Part shown: in pieces, positions 46,015-55,187 of the stretch
Position numbering within the stretch: the stretch's first letter is position 1
How the letters are laid out: each line of letters begins with the position of its first letter
Assembly: GCF_016925635.1 (NCBI RefSeq)
Contig: NZ_CP070490.1
Span: forward strand, 3,478,001-3,542,000
From: Lysinibacillus fusiformis
GTDB lineage: Bacteria > Bacillota > Bacilli > Bacillales_A > Planococcaceae
Length of the DNA: 64,000 bases
Direction of reading: 5' to 3'
Program-made: the position numbers and the translations under genes
Notes under the pieces: generated by a model
Database searches by the model: none
What the model was told of the DNA's origin: nothing
What the model saw: the letters and a program-made list of their open reading frames with translations, nothing else

Positions 46015-47358
46015 ATGAATTTAAAGGATTTTCAACAAAAATTATTCGAAAGCGGTAAGAAGTTTGGATTTAGTGATATGGAAGTATTTTATACATTAAA
46101 TAAATCAACTTCCATAAGTGTTCAAAATAAAACTATTAAAGATTACGATATTGCAGAAACTTCTGGTCTTTCATTTAGAGGGAAATTCAAAGAGAAAATA
46201 GGATATTCCTTTGTAGAAAAGATTAGTGAAGAATCTATTGACTTTGTACTTAATGATGCTATAGAAAATGCAAAAATAATTGAATTAAATGATGAGGAAG
46301 TACTTTTTGATGGCTCAGGTAATTATGAACAAATAAAAAAATATTCGGAGGTATTGGAAAATACTCCAGTTAGCAAATTAATCGATGCTGCTTTTGAAAT
46401 GGAAGATATTGTATTGAAAGAAGATTCAAGAATAAAACAGGTGTTAGAATGTAATCTTTCTAAAACAGAATATGAAGTTTCTATAATTAACACAAAAGGT
46501 CTTAATTGTTATTCAAAAGGTTGTATAGTGAATGCAGCTGCTTATGTAATGGCTAATGAAGGAGAACAAAATACAACTGGGTATTCAAGTGACTATACAA
46601 TGAAAGACTTTTCGGATATTAATTTACATAATATTGCGAAAAAATCAGCTTCAGAAGCTATCTCTAAACTAGGTGCAAAAACCCTGAAGTCCGGGAAATA
46701 TCCTGTTATATTCCGACATGATATGGCAGGGGTCTTATTCAGTGCATTTATTACTAATCTTTCAGGGGAAAACATAGAAAAAGGACTTTCAAAATTAAAA
46801 GGAAAAATTGGTGAAAAAATAGCAGGGAATAACATTAATGTCTTCGAAGATCCTTTAATGGACGGAGTACCTGGCGCTACTACTTTTGATGCTGAAGGAA
46901 GTCCAGCTAGAAAAATTAAATTGATTGAAAATGGAAAATTACTAACCTTTATGCATAACAGAAGAACTGCAAAAAAAGCTGGGGAGCAATCAACAGGTAA
47001 TGCTTTTAAAAATAATTACCGTTCAGCTATAACAGTTGGTCCACATAATGTGTATTTAAAACCTGGAGAAAAAAACCTTGATGACTTAATAGAGAAAACA
47101 GAGAAAGGAGTCTTAATTATAGAACTCCAAGGAACTCATTCTGGAATAAATAGTATATCAGGAGACTTTTCGCTATATGCAACGGGCTTTTTAATTGAAG
47201 ACGGAAAACTAGCTTACCCTGTAAACCAGATAACAGTATCAGGTAATGTTTTTGAACTGTGGAATGATATAGATGATATTGGAAATGATCTAATGTTTAA
47301 AAGCAATATCTCAGCACCGTCAACGAAGGTTAGGATGTTATCTATATCTGGAGATTGA
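46015..47358 (+). CDS. tldE: TldE/PmbA family protein
   Basis: A 447-residue partner of TldD that lacks the HExxxH zinc site, as expected for TldE. Conserved stretches: SISVQNKTIKDYDIAETSGLSFR, the GVPGATTFDAEGSPARKIKLIENG block and THSGINSISGDFSLYATGF. Spaced 12 bp from tldD. The pair would trim a peptide before or during export by the transporters encoded next. Confidence 0.93.
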   Translation: MNLKDFQQKLFESGKKFGFSDMEVFYTLNKSTSISVQNKTIKDYDIAETSGLSFRGKFKEKIGYSFVEKISEESIDFVLNDAIENAKIIELNDEEVLFDGSGNYEQIKKYSEVLENTPVSKLIDAAFEMEDIVLKEDSRIKQVLECNLSKTEYEVSIINTKGLNCYSKGCIVNAAAYVMANEGEQNTTGYSSDYTMKDFSDINLHNIAKKSASEAISKLGAKTLKSGKYPVIFRHDMAGVLFSAFITNLSGENIEKGLSKLKGKIGEKIAGNNINVFEDPLMDGVPGATTFDAEGSPARKIKLIENGKLLTFMHNRRTAKKAGEQSTGNAFKNNYRSAITVGPHNVYLKPGEKNLDDLIEKTEKGVLIIELQGTHSGINSISGDFSLYATGFLIEDGKLAYPVNQITVSGNVFELWNDIDDIGNDLMFKSNISAPSTKVRMLSISGD

Positions 47359-47399
47359 AAAACAGGTCATCTTGTAAACTAATGTAGGGGGCAATCTTA

Positions 47400-49175
47400 A
47401 TGGTAGATTTAAAAACTGCTCAAAAATCAAAATCCATTGAAAACGTTAAGAATAATGAGAAAAAAATGATATGGAAACCTTTTATAAAATTAATTGGTGC
47501 AGTTAGGTTGCCGTATTTATGGATTATTCTGTCTATTTTCGTAAGTATTTGTATGGCTCAAATAATTCTTCTATTCCCTCATTTTACCCAAAAAATTTTA
47601 TCAGGTGACATTAGTAATAAGACAATCTTAATTGCTTCAATTATTCTTTTGGGTCAGAGCTTATTTGTGAGTTTAGTAGAATTTGTAGGCAGTGTTACCA
47701 GTTCAAAAATATCCTTAAGATTTCGAAAGTTTATTTGGAAACGACTTTTGGATCTCCCAATACCCTTTTATGATAAAAATACGCCAAGAGAGATGATAAG
47801 TCGTACTACAGATGACACCACACATTTAAGTAGCTTTTTTGCAAAAGATATTCCTACTGCTATTTCGGCTATCTATAGTTTGGTAGGTTCCTTCATTATT
47901 CTCTTTAGTTATAATTGGCGTTTGGCAGTTATTGAAGCAATTATAATACCGTTGGTTGTCTTAGCGGGAATTATTAATGGCCGATTTAATTATAAATGGA
48001 CAAATAAAGTCCAAATAAACCTTGCAAAATTAACTGGATTATTATCAGAACTTCTTTGGAATATCCCACTTATGAAGACCTTCGTTAAGGAGAATAGGGA
48101 AGAAAAAAGAGGAGAAGAGTATATTGATAAGCTCGTTAAAACAAAATTTATAAGTACTTTTATAAATTTTGTTTTCCAGTTAATTACTGATTTAACTAAT
48201 GTTATTCATACAATTATTGTTATTGTAATAGGTATTTATTTAATATCACAAAATATTATAACTTTACCAATATGGATAGCTTTCTATATGTATGCGACGT
48301 GGCTTGTGGGTAGCGTCAGTGGCCTAATGAATGTATGGACTAATTTGAAAACTAGTCAGGGAGCAGCAAGACGTATAACAGAAATTTATCTGGAATTAGG
48401 CGAAGAAAATCACAATTTATTACCACTGCCTTTAGACGATGCAGATTTAAAGTTTGAAAATGTATCATTTAAATATTCAGAAAACACAGTATTGAAAGAT
48501 GTTAAGTTTATTATCCCACATGGGAAAGTTACTGCAATTGTTGGTCCAAGTGGTGTTGGCAAATCTACAATTTTTAACTTGATAGAGCGATTCTATAAGC
48601 CAAGTTCTGGTCAAATAAAATTTGGAGATACTCCAATAGAAAAATATAATCTTCATGATTGGAGAAAGGCTTTTGTTTATGTCTCACAAACACCGCAAAT
48701 ATTTTCTGGAACTATCCGAGATAACATAATATATGGAATTGACAGAGATGTCAGTGAGGATGAAATTATAAACTCTGCTACTAAAGCTTACGCAATGGGG
48801 TTTATAAATACTTTTGAAAATGGATTAGATACAGAAGTTGGAGAAGGAGGTTCAAAGCTATCTGGTGGACAGAAACAGAGAATTGCTATAGCTCGTGCTT
48901 TTCTAAGAAATCCAAAATATTTATTACTAGATGAGGCAACATCTAGCCTAGATGCTGAAGCTGAGTCCATGGTAGATAAAGCGATAAAGGAACTTTCAGC
49001 TGAAAGAACAACCATAATTATCACACATAGATTATCAACTATAGCAGAAGCTGATCAAATAATTTTCCTTAATCAAAAGATTATTAGTGGAATCGGTAAT
49101 CATAATAGCTTGCTAGAAAATAATAAGTTTTATAGGGAACTAGTAGAAATCCAACAAAAAACGGGAATATGCTAA
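47400..49175 (+). CDS. ABC exporter subunit 1 (TMD-NBD)
   Basis: A 591-residue half transporter with six helices and an ATPase domain: [41 protein letters not shown] and ITHRLS, all intact. It has no N-terminal C39 peptidase, so leader removal, if any, must come from TldDE or elsewhere. It resembles BmrA-like exporters including the one at 4804, but is more diverged. Pairs with the next gene as a probable heterodimer. Confidence 0.9.
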   Translation: MVDLKTAQKSKSIENVKNNEKKMIWKPFIKLIGAVRLPYLWIILSIFVSICMAQIILLFPHFTQKILSGDISNKTILIASIILLGQSLFVSLVEFVGSVTSSKISLRFRKFIWKRLLDLPIPFYDKNTPREMISRTTDDTTHLSSFFAKDIPTAISAIYSLVGSFIILFSYNWRLAVIEAIIIPLVVLAGIINGRFNYKWTNKVQINLAKLTGLLSELLWNIPLMKTFVKENREEKRGEEYIDKLVKTKFISTFINFVFQLITDLTNVIHTIIVIVIGIYLISQNIITLPIWIAFYMYATWLVGSVSGLMNVWTNLKTSQGAARRITEIYLELGEENHNLLPLPLDDADLKFENVSFKYSENTVLKDVKFIIPHGKVTAIVGPSGVGKSTIFNLIERFYKPSSGQIKFGDTPIEKYNLHDWRKAFVYVSQTPQIFSGTIRDNIIYGIDRDVSEDEIINSATKAYAMGFINTFENGLDTEVGEGGSKLSGGQKQRIAIARAFLRNPKYLLLDEATSSLDAEAESMVDKAIKELSAERTTIIITHRLSTIAEADQIIFLNQKIISGIGNHNSLLENNKFYRELVEIQQKTGIC

Positions 49176-49197
49176 AGATTAGAGGAGGGGGATTAAC

Positions 49198-50916
49198 ATG
49201 CAGGATGTAAATGATAAGCAAACATGGGGCCCGTTTTTCAACTTACTAACAAAATCAAAATTACCATGGAAATGGTATGTATTACACTTAATTGGTGGAA
49301 TTTTCTTAGCAACATTAAATGTTAAGTTACCTCAATTAACTGGTGAAATAATGCAAGGTAATATTTTCGACGCAAACCTAGTTACCCAATATATCACTGT
49401 GTTTGTGCTTTATACTATATCAAATATAGCATTAAGCATTTTTGGTTCATGGATAAATTTAAATGTAGACCGAAATATTCAAAAACTTGTATTGAAAAAG
49501 TTTGTTAGACTACCTATTCCGTTTTTTAATAAACTAAACCCATCCTCATTAACAAGTCGTATAACTAGTGATGCTACGACAGTAAGTCTTTCGATTCAAT
49601 TGTTGTTTTCACTAATCAATGTAACTTATACCTTAGCATTAACTCTTATAATTGTTAATAGTATAAACAATAAAATGCTTATTGCAATGGCATTTCTTAT
49701 ACCATGGGTAATAATTGTATCCGTTTTGCCTGGTAGAGTAATGTTTAATGCTACAAATTATTTACAGACAACATATTCTATGTTTACTAATTTTGTTTCT
49801 GAACGACTTTTAAATTTAAGGTTGATAAAATCATCTGGCTCTGAAGAAATAGAAGCAAATAAAGGATATGAAGTGGGAGAGAAACAGTATAAATCAGAAG
49901 TATATTTAGCTAAAGTAAATTTTGTAGTTCAACCATTTATTTATTCTACTCAAGCAATTTGCCAAATAATTGTTATTGTTTATGGTGGAGTTCTCGTTGG
50001 AAAAGGTGAGCTTGAAATGGGGCAACTTATTACCTTATTTATGTACTCTCAGATGATTCCGGCTATGGCTAATCAGTATATTATATGTTTTCAACAGATC
50101 AAAAAAGCCCAAGGTGCTACTAAGAAAATAAGCGAAATTGTGAAGATAGAAAGTGAAAAGTTTGAGAGAAAGATCTCTTTTGCTTTACCTGATGATGATA
50201 TTAACTTTAAAAATGTCTCATTTTCATATGATGGGAAAAAAGTGCTTAATAATTTAAATTTTATCATACCTAAAAGAAAAATAACAGCGATTGTGGGCCC
50301 AAGTGGTTCAGGTAAAACTACTATTTTAAATATCTTGGAACAATTTTATGATTTGAATTCAGGGAAAATAACATTTGGAAAAGTTCCGATTCAGGATATA
50401 CATCTTGATGAATGGAGAAATGCTTTTGGTTATGTCCAACAAAATAGCCCTCTACTTTCAGGAACAATACGGGACAATATAGTCTATGGTCTAAATCGAG
50501 AAGTTAAAGACGAAGAAGTTATTCGTGCTGCAAAATTAGCTAATATATATGATGTTATCAAGGAATTACCGGATGGGTTAAACACATTTATTGAGGATGT
50601 TGAAAATAAATTATCTGGAGGAGAGAAACAAAGAATAGCAATTGCTAGAACTATTATTAAAAATCCAGACTATCTCCTGCTCGATGAAGCCACTTGTAAT
50701 CTTGATGCAAAAAACGAGTATGAGGTACAAAGTGCCATAAATAATTTAATGAAAGAAAAAACAACTATTGTTGTAGCGCATAACATTAAAACTATAACAA
50801 ATGCTGACAATATTATCGTAATAGATAATGGCGAGATAAAGGGAACTGGTAAGCATGAAACACTTTATAATGAAAATCCTTTATATCGTAAATACTTTGA
50901 TTTGCAGTTTAATTGA
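49198..50916 (+). CDS. ABC exporter subunit 2 (TMD-NBD)
   Basis: A 572-residue half transporter with Walker A GPSGSGKTT, YVQQNS, signature LSGGEKQRIAIART, Walker B LLLDEATCNLD and H-loop VAHNIK. The GGD-like D-loop is slightly altered (CNLDAKNEY) and the His-switch context (HNIK for HRLS) differs from its partner, a common asymmetry in heterodimeric exporters. AGGAGGGGG precedes the ATG. Confidence 0.9.
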   Translation: MQDVNDKQTWGPFFNLLTKSKLPWKWYVLHLIGGIFLATLNVKLPQLTGEIMQGNIFDANLVTQYITVFVLYTISNIALSIFGSWINLNVDRNIQKLVLKKFVRLPIPFFNKLNPSSLTSRITSDATTVSLSIQLLFSLINVTYTLALTLIIVNSINNKMLIAMAFLIPWVIIVSVLPGRVMFNATNYLQTTYSMFTNFVSERLLNLRLIKSSGSEEIEANKGYEVGEKQYKSEVYLAKVNFVVQPFIYSTQAICQIIVIVYGGVLVGKGELEMGQLITLFMYSQMIPAMANQYIICFQQIKKAQGATKKISEIVKIESEKFERKISFALPDDDINFKNVSFSYDGKKVLNNLNFIIPKRKITAIVGPSGSGKTTILNILEQFYDLNSGKITFGKVPIQDIHLDEWRNAFGYVQQNSPLLSGTIRDNIVYGLNREVKDEEVIRAAKLANIYDVIKELPDGLNTFIEDVENKLSGGEKQRIAIARTIIKNPDYLLLDEATCNLDAKNEYEVQSAINNLMKEKTTIVVAHNIKTITNADNIIVIDNGEIKGTGKHETLYNENPLYRKYFDLQFN

Positions 50917-50967
50917 TAATTAAATTAAAAGAAAAAATAGGTTTCCTAAATGAGAGGAGTTAAAAAT

Positions 50968-52146
50968 TTGAGTTGGGAAAATAATGATACTGTTTTTATC
51001 CATACACTGCCTAATAAAAAAATTGGGCCAATTTCTAACAAAATTATACCTGCTGTAGGATATTCGTTTCCAGATTTAGAAAGTGCTGTAGCAACAGTTT
51101 CAGGAAAAAAAGAAGGTAATTATTATGGGCGATATGGAAACCCAACTACACAGGAATTACAAAAAAAAATTGCATTATTAGAGAATGGAGAAGCTGCACT
51201 CGGTGTTAGTAGTGGAATGGCAGCAATTTCAAGTGCGCTACTAAATTATCTAGTGAATGGTGATCATGTCTTATGCACAAAAGATGTGTATGGGGGGAGC
51301 TATAAATTTCTAACTAATATTGCTCCCCGATATGGAATATCTACTGATTTTGTTGATTGTACAGATTTACTTGCAGTTAAAGAAGCAATAAAATACAATA
51401 CAAAAGTTTTGTATATTGAAACACCCTCTAATCCATGTCTTACAATACTAGATATTAAGATGTTATCTGAGTTAGCACATTCTCAAGGTTTAAAGGTTAT
51501 TATTGACAATACCTTTATGACACCTTATTTACAGCGTCCATTAGATCTAGGTGCAGATTTAGTCGTACACAGTGCGACTAAATATTTAAATGGTCATGGA
51601 GATGTTATTGCTGGATTTATAGTTGGAGATTCTAAAACTATAAATAATATAAAAAATAAAATAGTTGGAGATTTAGGACAAGTCCTAAATTCATGGGATT
51701 CTTTTCTTATTGACAGAGGTTTGAAATCTTTAGGCGTGAGAATGAGGCAACATTGTGAAAGTGCATTGAAGGTCGCTAAATTTTTGGAGCAACAATCATC
51801 AATTGAAAAAGTCTATTATCCAGGACTAGTTTCTCACCCTCAACACTTTCTAGCAAAACAACAAATGAGAAATATGGGAGGAATAGTGTCATTTGAGGTA
51901 AAAGGTGGATACGATGGAGCAAAAAAGTTTATTGATTCTCTTGATCTAGCCATGATTTCATTTAGTTTAGGAGATCCTGAAACACTTGTTCAGCATCCTG
52001 CTACAATGACACATTCATCAATTCCATTTGAAGATAAAGAGAAATGCAATATTTCAGATGGATTAATAAGACTGTCTGTCGGCTTAGAAGAATGTGAAGA
52101 TATCATTAGAGATTTAGAACAAGCACTTTCAAAAATTCAAGTATAA
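50968..52146 (+). CDS. PLP-dependent cystathionine gamma-synthase/lyase family enzyme
   Basis: A ~392-residue Cys/Met-metabolism PLP enzyme. Seen: YYGRYGNPTTQELQKKIALLENGEAALGVSSGMAAI (PLP phosphate contacts), VLYIETPSNPCL, IIDNTFMTPY (PLP Asp) and HSATKYLNGHGD with the Schiff-base Lys. Members cleave or form C-S bonds in cystathionine, homocysteine or methionine. The TTG at 50968 follows GAGGAG by 9 bases; the upstream ATG at 50950 overlaps that ribosome binding site. In this operon it may supply sulfide or cysteine, or act on the peptide. Confidence 0.9.
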   Translation: MSWENNDTVFIHTLPNKKIGPISNKIIPAVGYSFPDLESAVATVSGKKEGNYYGRYGNPTTQELQKKIALLENGEAALGVSSGMAAISSALLNYLVNGDHVLCTKDVYGGSYKFLTNIAPRYGISTDFVDCTDLLAVKEAIKYNTKVLYIETPSNPCLTILDIKMLSELAHSQGLKVIIDNTFMTPYLQRPLDLGADLVVHSATKYLNGHGDVIAGFIVGDSKTINNIKNKIVGDLGQVLNSWDSFLIDRGLKSLGVRMRQHCESALKVAKFLEQQSSIEKVYYPGLVSHPQHFLAKQQMRNMGGIVSFEVKGGYDGAKKFIDSLDLAMISFSLGDPETLVQHPATMTHSSIPFEDKEKCNISDGLIRLSVGLEECEDIIRDLEQALSKIQV

Positions 52147-52216
52147 TAAAATTTAAACATAAAAACTGAATATTCTTAATTTTTGAAATTTGATAAAAAG
52201 TTTGGAGGTTAGTTTC

Positions 52217-53179
52217 ATGTATAAAGTTATTATTTTGGGATCTGGACCAGCTGGTCTAACAGCTGCAATTTACCTGGCAAGGGCAAATTTAAATCCTATA
52301 ATTTTTGAAGGAAAACAATCAGGGGGACAACTAACTATGACTACTGATGTAGAGAATTTTCCTGGATTTGTTAATGGGATATCAGGACCAGTTTTAATCG
52401 AAAATATGCGTAAACAAGCAGAAAGATTTGGTGCAAAATTCAAACGAGGTTGGGTATCAAGTGTGGATTTATCTGAAAGGCCATTTAAGTTGGTAATTAA
52501 TGAGAAGGAAACTATTGAAACTGAATCGTTAATTATCTCAACTGGTGCTTCTGCAAAGTTATTAAACATTCCAGGTGAATTTGAAAATATAGGAAGAGGT
52601 ATTAGTACTTGTGCGACTTGTGATGGGTCCTTCTATACTAATAAGAAAGTAATTGTAGTTGGTGGTGGGGATTCTGCTATGGAAGAAGCATTGTTTCTAA
52701 CTAAATATGCTTCTGAAGTAATTATTGTTCATAGAAGAAATGAATTAAGAGCTTCTAAAATTATGCAACAAAGAGCAAAAGAAAATAATAAAATTAAGTG
52801 GAGTTTGAATAAGAAACCTATTGAAATGGTAATAGATAATGGAAATGTTATAGGTCTTAAAGTTATGGATTTAGAAACAAAAAAGGAAAGCATAATTGAA
52901 AGCGATGGAATTTTTATATCTATAGGACACACTCCGAATACAACATTTTTAAATAACCAACTTACTACAGATGGAAATGGATATATATTAGTAAAACCTG
53001 GGTCATCAAAAACGAATGTTGACGGGGTCTTTGCATGTGGAGATGTTCAAGATTCTAAATACAGACAGGCTATAACAGCAGCAGGGACTGGATGTATGGC
53101 AGCTTTAGATGTTGAACAATTTATCGATGATATTAATTATAAAAAAGTAACCCTTTCAATAAACAATAATATACTATAA
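52217..53179 (+). CDS. trxB: thioredoxin reductase
   Basis: A ~320-residue flavoprotein: FAD motif ILGSGPAGLTAAIYLARA, NADPH motif VVGGGDSAMEEALFL, redox site CATCDG (Cys132, Cys135 from the ATG at 52217) and the C-terminal FAD motif GVFACGDVQDSKYRQAITAAGTG. ATG chosen because GGAGG lies 8 bases upstream. It reduces the thioredoxin of the P1 operon. Normal bacteria carry trxB elsewhere, so this is a dedicated second copy. Confidence 0.94.
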   Translation: MYKVIILGSGPAGLTAAIYLARANLNPIIFEGKQSGGQLTMTTDVENFPGFVNGISGPVLIENMRKQAERFGAKFKRGWVSSVDLSERPFKLVINEKETIETESLIISTGASAKLLNIPGEFENIGRGISTCATCDGSFYTNKKVIVVGGGDSAMEEALFLTKYASEVIIVHRRNELRASKIMQQRAKENNKIKWSLNKKPIEMVIDNGNVIGLKVMDLETKKESIIESDGIFISIGHTPNTTFLNNQLTTDGNGYILVKPGSSKTNVDGVFACGDVQDSKYRQAITAAGTGCMAALDVEQFIDDINYKKVTLSINNNIL

Positions 53180-53205
53180 TTTCTGATTACAAAAGGACAT
53201 GGAAA

Positions 53206-53495
53206 ATGAATGTATATAGAAATAATAAAGATATGGAACAGTTGATGAAAGCGTTTTGTTTATTGCGAAATAAAAAAAATTGTGAGAACTTTTTTCATGT
53301 TTTATGTACAAAACAAGAAATAAAGCTTTTTAGCGAAGATCATTAATTGCTAAATTAATCTTAGAAGATCAATCATATGGGAAAATTCAGAGGGAAACTG
53401 GTGCTTCATCTGGGACTATTTCAAAAATAAAAATAATACTCAATAGGGATAATGGATTAAAAAGGGTTTTAAAAGGAAATTATGAATCCGAATAA
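53206..53495 (+). pseudogene. frameshifted YerC/TrpR-like regulator
   Basis: The first frame (MNVYRNNKDMEQLMKAF, then CENFFHVLCTKQEIKLFS) stops at 53346. The next frame continues the same protein as LIAKLILEDQSYGKIQRETGASSGTISKIKIIL, ending at 53495. Together they match the YerC/TrpR-repressor-like fold, whose helix-turn-helix is ETGASxxTISR. One base is missing or extra near 53333-53338. Last gene of the P2 operon, before a terminator. Confidence 0.8.
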
Positions 53496-53517
53496 ACCAC
53501 AAAATTTTGAATCAATT

Positions 53518-53553
53518 AAGAGGCATGCTTGTAGTTAAAGTATGTCTCTTTTA
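53518..53553 (+). terminator. terminator of the P2 operon
   Basis: AAGAGGCATGCTT / AAAGTATGTCTCTTTT stem with a six-base loop. Confidence 0.8.
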
Positions 53554-53664
53554 TAATCTCGATTTCCAAGGTAATTGTTAATTAATGTTTAGTATATTTC
53601 ATTATTTGTATTTAAATAATAAAGTAAATAAAATTTTCTATACGATTTAATAAGTTTTGCTTTA

Positions 53665-53690
53665 TAGTTCCTTCACTTATCAAGGAACTA
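53665..53690. promoter_or_regulatory. inverted repeat before the second methyltransferase
   Basis: Perfect 9-bp arms TAGTTCCTT / AAGGAACTA with an eight-base spacer, ending 10 bp before the GAAGGGAG ribosome binding site. Operator or translation-control hairpin. Confidence 0.45.
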
Positions 53691-53712
53691 AAAATAAGAA
53701 GGGAGTGTTTTT

Positions 53713-54279
53713 GTGAAAGAGCCATTTTTCATTTTTCAATATTTAACTAATCCTAGATCAGTTGGAGCAATTTTTCCAAGTTCAAAATACTTAAGTGAGA
53801 AAATGATTGAAGCAATTAATTTTGAAAATGCAGAATATATTGTAGAATATGGTCCTGGAACTGGAGTTTTTACAGAGAAAATTCTTAAAAGAAGAAAAGC
53901 AGATACGAAAATTATATTAGTTGAAAATAATAATGGGTTTTACTTTTTTTTAAAAAGAAGATTTTGTAATGAGCCTAATTTAATTATTATAAATAGTTCT
54001 GCTGAAAACATTGAACAAATTTTATATTATTATCAAATCCCAAATGTTGACTATATAATCAGTGGTTTACCCTTTACAAGTTTGCCGACATTGATTTCAA
54101 ATAAAATACTATTAAAGTCAGTTAAAGTTTTAAAAGAAAATGGACTTTTTGTAACTTTTCAATATACAAAATTAAAAATGGATCTTATAAAACAGTGTTT
54201 TCCTGAAATAAAAATAAAAAGGGAATTTAGAAATATTCCTCCAGCATACATTTTCAATTGTAAAAAAATAACGGATTAA
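53713..54279 (+). CDS. class I SAM methyltransferase, phospholipid N-methyltransferase-like (copy 2)
   Basis: A 188-residue paralogue of the gene at 39242, alike over the full length: NPRSVGAIFPSSKYLSEKM, VEYGPGTGVFTEKI, SGLPFTSLP, NGLFVTFQYTKLKM. Motifs are intact. GTG start with AAGGGAG. It is followed by a terminator and CTTAAG repeats homologous to those in front of copy 1, so the repeated unit has been rearranged. Confidence 0.85.
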   Translation: MKEPFFIFQYLTNPRSVGAIFPSSKYLSEKMIEAINFENAEYIVEYGPGTGVFTEKILKRRKADTKIILVENNNGFYFFLKRRFCNEPNLIIINSSAENIEQILYYYQIPNVDYIISGLPFTSLPTLISNKILLKSVKVLKENGLFVTFQYTKLKMDLIKQCFPEIKIKREFRNIPPAYIFNCKKITD

Positions 54280-54283
54280 AAAG

Positions 54284-54356
54284 ACTTTTGGGTTTAAAAT
54301 ATCCCAGAAGTTTTTTTTTAAGAATTCTTAAGGAATTTTATAATAACAACTTAAGG
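54284..54356 (+). promoter_or_regulatory. terminator plus CTTAAG direct repeats, homologous to 39116-39190
   Basis: A hairpin (ACTTTTGGG / CCCAGAAGT with a T-run) is followed by TTTAAGAATT (54317), CTTAAGG (54327) and CTTAAGG (54350). The 10- and 23-bp spacings equal those at 39152/39162/39185. It would be a target of the island OmpR-type regulator in front of the decayed second regulator. Confidence 0.6.
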
Positions 54357-54510
54357 ATTTCCGTTTAAATTTTAGTTTATATTAAATCATTATTCAATTG
54401 TGAAAGGTATCTCTAATTTATCTATGTTTATTTAGATAGGAATGGAATTAGTCACATTTTTTAAAAAACTTAAATGAAAGGTGAGTCCAAAAAAGTTGTG
54501 TAATCAGATA

Positions 54511-55187
54511 ATGAAACCAAAGGTTTTAATAATTGGGGAAAATTTAGAAAGTAGAAAAAATATTTTTGAATTCTTAGAAAATGAGGAGGTAGATGCCCAA
54601 ATTGTTCGAGGTTTTGATGAAGCTTTACAATTTATAACTATTAATAGTGTTGATTTAATTTTAATAGATACTATAATTCTCCTAGAAGATGAAATAAATG
54701 CTTGTTTGAAAATTAAAGAAGTGAAGAACATACCAATTATTTTGATTTCTGAGAGTACGAAGAATTTGGATTATTTAGTAGATTTTATTTCTAAAGCTGA
54801 TGATTATTTATTAAAACCATTTAATCAAATAGAACTAATCGATAGAGTTAAAATTCAAATAATAAAAAATGAAATAAAGTTAAAAAAAATAAAAATTTAA
54901 TTGAAATAGGAGATTTAGAAATATTTATAGATACCCAACAGGTCTTTATACACAGCAAAGAGGTTATATTAACACCTAAGGAATTTGAAATTTTAAAATT
55001 ACTTGCTTCTAACAAGGGGAATGTACTTAGTATATGTAAAATATATGAGGAAGTTTGGAAAGAAAAATTCCTCAAATCTGACAATACGGTCATGGTCCAT
55101 ATAAAAAAAATAAGAGACAAAATAGAACAAAATTCGAAACATTCAATTTACATTAAAACAATAAGAGGAGTTGGGTATAAAATCTAA
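54511..55187 (+). pseudogene. frameshifted second OmpR-type response regulator
   Basis: Paralogue of the regulator at 37359. The receiver (MKPKVLIIGENLESRKNIFEF) has lost the acidic pocket (DDD replaced by GEN) but keeps a central Asp and LLKPFN. The frame stops at 54900 after an A8 tract (54882-54889). One more A would restore the winged helix IEIGDLEIFIDTQQVF, ILTPKEFEILKLLASNKG and IKTIRGVGYKI ending at 55187. Either a dead gene or one read by slippage on the A-tract. Confidence 0.8.
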
